Source: Lachnoclostridium sp. An169 (GTDB taxonomy: Bacteria; Bacillota; Clostridia; Lachnospirales; Lachnospiraceae). Taken from it: DNA of 64,000 nucleotides. Positions within the stretch are counted from its first letter, which is position 1. Each line of letters begins with the position of its first letter. Below the pieces are notes generated by a model. It was given only the letters and a program-made list of their open reading frames with translations, did no database searches and had not been told where the DNA came from. Below, piece by piece: positions 59,186 through 64,000 of the stretch. The stretch covers positions 62,001 to 126,000 of the forward strand of contig NZ_NFKT01000001.1 of assembly GCF_002160525.1 (NCBI RefSeq), read 5' to 3'. The position numbers and the translations under genes were made by a program.

Positions 59186-62032
59186 ATGGCAAAGAAAATG
59201 GACGCCCGGCAGTACATCAGGATCCGTGGCGCAAATGAAAATAATCTGAAAAATATCGATGTAGACATCCCGAGAAACGAGCTGGTCGTACTGACGGGGT
59301 TAAGCGGATCGGGAAAGTCCTCGTTGGCATTTGACACCATCTATGCGGAGGGGCAGAGAAGGTACATGGAGTCACTCTCCTCCTACGCAAGACAGTTCCT
59401 CGGACAGATGGAAAAACCGGATGTGGAGAGCATCGAAGGACTCTCTCCGGCAATCTCCATTGACCAGAAATCAACGAACCATAATCCCCGTTCAACAGTG
59501 GGGACAGTGACGGAGATCTATGACTATTTCCGTCTGCTCTATGCCAGGGTGGGAATCCCCCATTGTCCGAAGTGCGGACGGGAGATTGCAAAACAGACGG
59601 TGGATCAGATGGTGGATCAGATCATGGCACTGCCGGAGCGGACGAAGATTCAGCTTCTTGCGCCGGTCGTGCGCGGACGCAAGGGAACCCATGCGAAGCT
59701 GCTGGAGCAGGCGAAGAAAAGCGGTTATGTCCGGGTGCGGGTAGATGGGAATATGTATGAGCTGTCCGAGGAGATCCGCCTGGAAAAAAATATCAAGCAC
59801 AATATTGAGATTATTGTGGACCGACTTGTGGTAAAACCGGGAATTGAAAAACGTCTGACGGATTCGGTTGAAAGCGTGCTTCATCTGGCGGAAGGGCTTC
59901 TGATCGTAGATGTGATCGACGGAGAACCGATGAATTTCAGCCAGAGTTTTTCCTGCCCGGACTGCGGGATCAGTATTGACGAAATCGAGCCGAGAAGTTT
60001 TTCCTTCAATAATCCCTTCGGCGCGTGCCCGGAGTGTTTCGGACTCGGTTACAAGATGGAATTCGCAGAGGAACTTATGATACCCGATCCCTCTCTTTCC
60101 ATCAACGAAGGTGCGATTGCCGTGATGGGATGGCAGTCGTGTGCGGACAAAGGCAGCTTTACGAATGCCATTCTGCGTGCGCTGTGCGAGGAATATCACT
60201 TTGATCTGGATACTCCGTTTGAAAAATATCCCAAAAAGATTCACGACATTCTGATTTACGGAACCAACGGGAAAAGTGTGAAGGTACACTACCGCGGACA
60301 GAGAGGGGAAGGTGTCTACGACGTTGCGTTTGAGGGCCTGATCAAAAATGTTGAGCGCAGATACCGGGAGACGGGATCCGAGAGCGTGAAGGCGGAATAT
60401 GAGACATTCATGAATATTACTCCCTGTTCGGCGTGCGGAGGCCAGAGACTGAAACCCGGCGCTCTTGCCGTTACAGTGGGGGATAAAAACATTGCCGAGG
60501 TAACGGCGCTGTCCATCGATAAACTTCAGATGTTCCTGGAAAAACTGGAACTGACGAAGACGCAGATGATGATTGGCGGCCAGATTTTAAAGGAAATCCG
60601 CGCAAGGATCCAGTTCCTCATGGATGTGGGGCTGGACTATCTTACCCTGGCGCGCGCCACGGCATCTCTTTCCGGCGGGGAGGCGCAGAGAATCCGTCTG
60701 GCTACCCAGATCGGTTCCGGCCTTGTGGGAGTGGCGTACATTCTGGATGAACCAAGTATCGGGCTTCATCAGAGAGACAATGACAAGCTGCTTGCCACAC
60801 TGAAGCATCTCCGGGATCTCGGCAACAGCCTGATTGTTGTGGAGCATGATGAGGACACCATGTTTGCCGCGGACTATATCGTAGATATCGGCCCGGGCGC
60901 CGGCGAGCATGGCGGTGAGGTGGTCGCAGTAGGGACCGCCGAAGAAATTATGAAAAACGAGAATTCCATTACCGGGGCATATTTAAGCGGGAAAATCCGG
61001 ATTCCTATTCCGGAGGAACGCAGAAAGCCGAACGGATTTCTGGAGGTTGTCGGCGCACAGGAAAATAATCTGAAAAACATTAATGTGAAGTTCCCGCTTG
61101 GTGTGATGACCTGCGTGACCGGTGTTTCCGGTTCCGGGAAGAGTTCTCTTGTCAATGAGATTCTTTATAAACGGCTTGCCCATGACCTGAATCATGCCAG
61201 AACAATACCGGGAAAGCATAAAGCGGTGAAGGGGCTGGAACAGGTTGACAAAGTGATTGCCATTGACCAGTCACCTATCGGGCGGACGCCCAGATCGAAT
61301 CCTGCTACCTATACCGGTGTATTTGATCTGATCCGGGATCTGTTTGCGGCTACGCCGGATGCAAAGGCACGGGGATACAAGAAGGGCAGATTCAGCTTCA
61401 ATGTGAAGGGAGGCCGCTGCGAGGCGTGCGCGGGAGACGGTATATTAAAGATTGAGATGCATTTTCTCCCCGATGTTTACGTGCCCTGCGAGGTCTGCGG
61501 CGGAAAGCGCTACAACCGTGAGACTCTTGAGGTGAAATATAAGGGAAAGACGATCTATGACGTGCTGAATATGACGGTCGAGGAAGCGCTAGAGTTCTTT
61601 GCCCACATTCCCAGTATCCGCAGGAAGATGGAGACTTTAAATGATGTGGGATTATCCTATATCCGTCTGGGACAGCCCTCCACGGAACTCTCCGGAGGCG
61701 AGGCGCAGAGAATCAAGCTGGCATCAGAGCTGAGCAGGAGAAGCACGGGCAAGACGGTTTATATTCTGGACGAGCCCACCACAGGACTGCATTTTGCGGA
61801 TGTGCACAAACTGACGGATATTCTGAGACGGCTTGCCGGCGATGGAAATACGGTGATTGTCATTGAACACAATCTGGATGTGATTAAGACTGCGGATTAT
61901 ATTATCGATATCGGGCCGGAAGGCGGAGACAAAGGCGGCACGGTTGTGGCATGCGGTACGCCGGAAGAGATTGCGGAAAATGAAAAATCATATACCGGAA
62001 AATATCTGAAAGGAATCCTTAAGAAAAAATAA
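59186..62032 (+). CDS. uvrA: UvrABC excision nuclease subunit A
   Basis: This is the DNA damage-sensing ATPase, 948 residues. It has two ABC modules: the first Walker A is [16 protein letters not shown] (residues 37-52) and the second is [15 protein letters not shown] (near 650). Signature motifs are [11 protein letters not shown] and [11 protein letters not shown]. Zinc modules include [13 protein letters not shown] with CPECFG, and CEACAGDG with [19 protein letters not shown] precedes the start. It forms an operon with uvrB. Confidence 0.97.
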   Translation: MAKKMDARQYIRIRGANENNLKNIDVDIPRNELVVLTGLSGSGKSSLAFDTIYAEGQRRYMESLSSYARQFLGQMEKPDVESIEGLSPAISIDQKSTNHNPRSTVGTVTEIYDYFRLLYARVGIPHCPKCGREIAKQTVDQMVDQIMALPERTKIQLLAPVVRGRKGTHAKLLEQAKKSGYVRVRVDGNMYELSEEIRLEKNIKHNIEIIVDRLVVKPGIEKRLTDSVESVLHLAEGLLIVDVIDGEPMNFSQSFSCPDCGISIDEIEPRSFSFNNPFGACPECFGLGYKMEFAEELMIPDPSLSINEGAIAVMGWQSCADKGSFTNAILRALCEEYHFDLDTPFEKYPKKIHDILIYGTNGKSVKVHYRGQRGEGVYDVAFEGLIKNVERRYRETGSESVKAEYETFMNITPCSACGGQRLKPGALAVTVGDKNIAEVTALSIDKLQMFLEKLELTKTQMMIGGQILKEIRARIQFLMDVGLDYLTLARATASLSGGEAQRIRLATQIGSGLVGVAYILDEPSIGLHQRDNDKLLATLKHLRDLGNSLIVVEHDEDTMFAADYIVDIGPGAGEHGGEVVAVGTAEEIMKNENSITGAYLSGKIRIPIPEERRKPNGFLEVVGAQENNLKNINVKFPLGVMTCVTGVSGSGKSSLVNEILYKRLAHDLNHARTIPGKHKAVKGLEQVDKVIAIDQSPIGRTPRSNPATYTGVFDLIRDLFAATPDAKARGYKKGRFSFNVKGGRCEACAGDGILKIEMHFLPDVYVPCEVCGGKRYNRETLEVKYKGKTIYDVLNMTVEEALEFFAHIPSIRRKMETLNDVGLSYIRLGQPSTELSGGEAQRIKLASELSRRSTGKTVYILDEPTTGLHFADVHKLTDILRRLAGDGNTVIVIEHNLDVIKTADYIIDIGPEGGDKGGTVVACGTPEEIAENEKSYTGKYLKGILKKK

Positions 62033-62047
62033 AAATACAAAAAGGTC

Positions 62048-62076
62048 TTTCCATTTTTTGAAAAGTCTATTATACT
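62048..62076 (+). promoter_or_regulatory. Promoter of the mreB-like gene
   Basis: TTTCCA (62048-62053) and TATACT (62071-62076) are spaced 17 bases. The leader (62080-62311) has an interrupted hairpin (CCCCGCGTTTCGGGG, 62138-62152) and no gene. Confidence 0.55.
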
Positions 62077-62311
62077 AGTGGTGCGGATGGACAACAGCAG
62101 CAGAAAATGTCCGTCCGGATTTACACGAAAGAGTGCCCCGCGTTTCGGGGAATATACGTTTCCGGTACCGGCAGTGATGCTGTGCCGGAAACGAGTGGTT
62201 TAAAGATTACAAAATGTATGTCCGGAGCGGGCCGGGTATATTTGAGAAAAAGGTTTATGCGAGGAACGCAAAGGGAGAAGAGTATAAAGAATTTTGGAAG
62301 GGAGAGTCATT

Positions 62312-63301
62312 ATGTCGGTAGATCTTGGAATAGATTTAGGAACAGCCAGCGTACTGGTGTATGTGAAGGGAAAAGGTGTTGTGCTCAAAGAGCCTTCGGT
62401 TGTCGCTTTTGACAGAGATACGAATGTGATCAAGGCCATCGGCGAGGAAGCGCGCCTGATGCTTGGAAGGACACCGGGCAATATCGTGGCGGTGCGCCCT
62501 CTCAGACAGGGAGTTATCTCGGACTATACGGTGACGGAGAAGATGATCAAGTATTTTGTCCAGAAAGCTCTCGGAAAGCGCACCTTCAAGAAACCGCGCA
62601 TCAGCATCTGTGTCCCCAGCGGCGTTACTGAGGTGGAGAAGAAAGCGGTGGAGGAAGCTACGTTTGCAGCCGGAGCCAGGGAAGTGCATCTGATCGAGGA
62701 GCCGGTGGCAGCAGCCATAGGAGCAGGGATTGACATATCGAAACCATGCGGAAACATGATTGTTGATATCGGGGGAGGTACATCCGATATCGCGGTGATT
62801 TCTCTGGGTGGAACTGTTGTCAATACATCCATAAAGATTGCCGGGGATGATTTTGACGAGGCCATAGTCCGCTATATGAGAAAGAAGCACAATCTTCTGA
62901 TCGGTGAACGGACCGCTGAGGATATCAAGATCAAGATCGGTACCACCTATCCGCTCGTGGAGGAGGAGACTATGGAAGTGCGGGGAAGAAACCTTGTTAC
63001 AGGGCTTCCCAAGACAGTGACTGTGACTTCTTCCGAGACAGAGGAGGCATTGAGAGAGTCTACAAGCCAGATCGTGGAAGCAGTCATTGCAGTTCTCGAA
63101 CAGACGCCTCCGGAACTGTCGGCGGATATTCTGGACCGGGGAATTGTCCTCACGGGTGGCGGCTCGCTGCTTCGCGGGCTGGAAGAGCTGATTGAGGAAA
63201 AGACGGGAATCAATACCATGACTGCGGAGGATCCGATGAAGGTTGTGGCAATCGGTACCGGACAGTTTGTGGAGTTTATGAGCGGACGAAAGGATTTTTA
63301 G
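62312..63301 (+). CDS. Rod shape-determining protein, MreB/Mbl family
   Basis: This is the bacterial actin homologue that guides side-wall synthesis, 329 residues. Nucleotide-binding motifs are DLGIDLGTASVLVYVKGKGVV (phosphate 1), IVDIGGGTSDIAVISLGG (phosphate 2) and VLTGGGSLLRGLEELI (adenosine). LIEEPVAAAIGAG is the connecting motif. The ATG at 62312 has GGAAGGGAG upstream; a TTG six codons earlier is in frame. It is not beside mreC, mreD or minD here, so it is more likely Mbl or a second MreB than the main mre-operon copy; this is inference. Confidence 0.93.
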   Translation: MSVDLGIDLGTASVLVYVKGKGVVLKEPSVVAFDRDTNVIKAIGEEARLMLGRTPGNIVAVRPLRQGVISDYTVTEKMIKYFVQKALGKRTFKKPRISICVPSGVTEVEKKAVEEATFAAGAREVHLIEEPVAAAIGAGIDISKPCGNMIVDIGGGTSDIAVISLGGTVVNTSIKIAGDDFDEAIVRYMRKKHNLLIGERTAEDIKIKIGTTYPLVEEETMEVRGRNLVTGLPKTVTVTSSETEEALRESTSQIVEAVIAVLEQTPPELSADILDRGIVLTGGGSLLRGLEELIEEKTGINTMTAEDPMKVVAIGTGQFVEFMSGRKDF

Positions 63302-63347
63302 AGAAAAGCGGGAATGGGGTGTGCGTGAAGACTGCACCCCTTTTCTG
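63302..63347 (+). terminator. Probable intrinsic terminator after the mreB-like gene
   Basis: GGGGTG...GCACCCC forms an inner stem (63316-63340), and AGAAAAG (63302-63308) can pair with CTTTTCT (63340-63346) as an outer arm. Confidence 0.6.
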
Positions 63348-63398
63348 CGTATTTGCGGGAAAAAGCAAGTGAATCTGTACGTGAGAGAGGGATAAAAT

Positions 63399-64000
63399 GT
63401 GGAAGTAGTGACAGGCTATGTGGGGCATATCGTATTCCGCAACGAGGAAAACGGCTACACGGTATTCCATCTGGAGAACGATGACGGGGAAGTAACCTGT
63501 GTGGGAAATTTTAATTTTATAAATGAGGGGGAGCTCATGGAGCTTTCCGGAGAATATGTCAATCACAGTGTTTACGGAACTCAGCTGAAGGTGGCTTCCC
63601 ACACGGTGAAAGAACCGGAGGATCTCGTTTCCATTGAGCGGTATCTCGGTTCCGGAGCCATCCGCGGAGTGGGGGCAGCACTGGCCGGCAGAATTGTCAA
63701 AAAGTTCCGGGAGGATACATTCCGGATTATTGAGGAAGAGCCGGAGCGCCTTGCTGAGATCAAGGGGATCAGCGAGCGGAAGGCGAGAGAGATCGCGGAG
63801 CAGGTGGAAGAGAAAAAAGACATGCGCAAGGCGATGATCTATCTTCAGAAGTACGGAATCTCCACAAAACTTGCTGCAAAAATATACCAGTATTACGGTA
63901 TACGTGTATACAAAGTTCTGGAAGAGAATCCCTATCAGCTTGCAGACAATATAGAAGGCGTGGGGTTCCGGACAGCAGATGAGATTGCCGCCAAGATCGG
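63399..64000 (+). CDS. recD2: RecD2-type ATP-dependent DNA helicase (3' end outside window)
   Basis: The frame is open from a GTG at 63399 to the right edge, about 200 residues. The N-terminus (VTGYVGHIVFRNEENGYTVFHLE, then EGELMELSGEYVNHSVYGTQLKV) is the OB-type domain of RecD2 proteins. GAIRGVGAALAGRIVKKF and GISERKAREIAEQ are helix-hairpin-helix elements, followed by YGIRVYKVLEENPYQLADNIEGVGFRTADEIA. The helicase motor lies beyond the window. An ATG at 63397 is out of frame and stops after three codons; GAGAGAGG eight bases before the GTG supports the GTG. RecD2 acts in DNA repair without RecBC. Confidence 0.92.
   Translation, partial: MEVVTGYVGHIVFRNEENGYTVFHLENDDGEVTCVGNFNFINEGELMELSGEYVNHSVYGTQLKVASHTVKEPEDLVSIERYLGSGAIRGVGAALAGRIVKKFREDTFRIIEEEPERLAEIKGISERKAREIAEQVEEKKDMRKAMIYLQKYGISTKLAAKIYQYYGIRVYKVLEENPYQLADNIEGVGFRTADEIAAKI

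Noticed and set aside
1-64000. rRNA, tRNA, CRISPR arrays, insertion sequences and prophage
   Set aside because: I looked for cloverleaf-like GGTTCRA segments, regularly spaced repeats, DDE-type transposase motifs and integrases, and saw none that I could support. A covariance or profile search would be more sensitive.

Overview
The window looks like a chromosomal segment of an anaerobic gut Firmicute of the Lachnospiraceae (Clostridium cluster XIVa) type. The evidence is AGGAGG-type ribosome binding sites, sigma-A-like promoters, T-box leaders on leuS and thrS, a glycine riboswitch, a Class III (anaerobic) ribonucleotide reductase, a YesM/YesN two-component pair, and CUT1-type sugar importers without their own ATPase. 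I infer this from gene content only; I do not name a species.

Layout. (1) 1-10.5 kb: an A/T-richer carbohydrate locus: sensor kinase (5' end outside the window), AraC-type response regulator, sugar-binding lipoprotein, two permeases, a beta-glucuronidase with the glucuronate-recognising N-x-K motif, a cysteine-type sulfatase, and the decayed remains of a surface-anchored beta-helix protein. It looks like a system for uptake and hydrolysis of sulfated glucuronides. (2) 10.7-17.5 kb: a folate operon (folC, folE, HD-domain protein, folP, folB-folK fusion) behind a possible structured leader, convergent with tyrA-aroA. (3) 17.6-24.5 kb: an EF-G paralogue with altered GTPase motifs, then trkA-trkH and an unknown membrane protein. 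(4) 24.5-28.8 kb: a small P-loop protein, a DUF3793-flavodoxin pair with Fur-box-like sites, a ZIP metal transporter, and a glycine-riboswitch-controlled sodium:glycine/alanine symporter. (5) 28.9-34.8 kb: nrdD-nrdG and T-box-leuS. (6) 34.8-38.1 kb: small unknown and broken genes and a reverse-strand LacI-nitrilase-HicB cluster. (7) 38.2-49.4 kb: a maltodextrin operon (binding protein, two permeases, type I pullulanase, debranching enzyme, alpha-glucosidase), a gamma-carbonic anhydrase-like protein and an AIM24 protein. (8) 49.5-54.9 kb: a Cys-rich small protein, T-box-thrS and an LTA-synthase-like membrane enzyme. (9) 54.9-56.5 kb: a stand-alone locus of two EutS/PduU-type microcompartment shell proteins plus an EutP/PduV-type GTPase, with its own promoter and terminator and no enzyme genes. 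(10) 56.6-64 kb: a broken DUF1287 gene, uvrB, uvrA, an mreB/mbl gene and the start of recD2.

How the parts fit. Both sugar clusters pair import with cytoplasmic hydrolysis and must borrow an MsmK-type ATPase from elsewhere. The folate operon encodes every step from GTP to folylpolyglutamate that needs a dedicated enzyme, except pABA synthesis, dihydrofolate reduction and the dephosphorylation of dihydroneopterin triphosphate; the HD protein is a candidate for the last. The most unusual items are the orphan shell-protein/GTPase locus, the EF-G paralogue lacking the catalytic His and the NKxD motif, and the HD protein in the folate operon. I saw no rRNA, tRNA, CRISPR array, transposase or phage gene.
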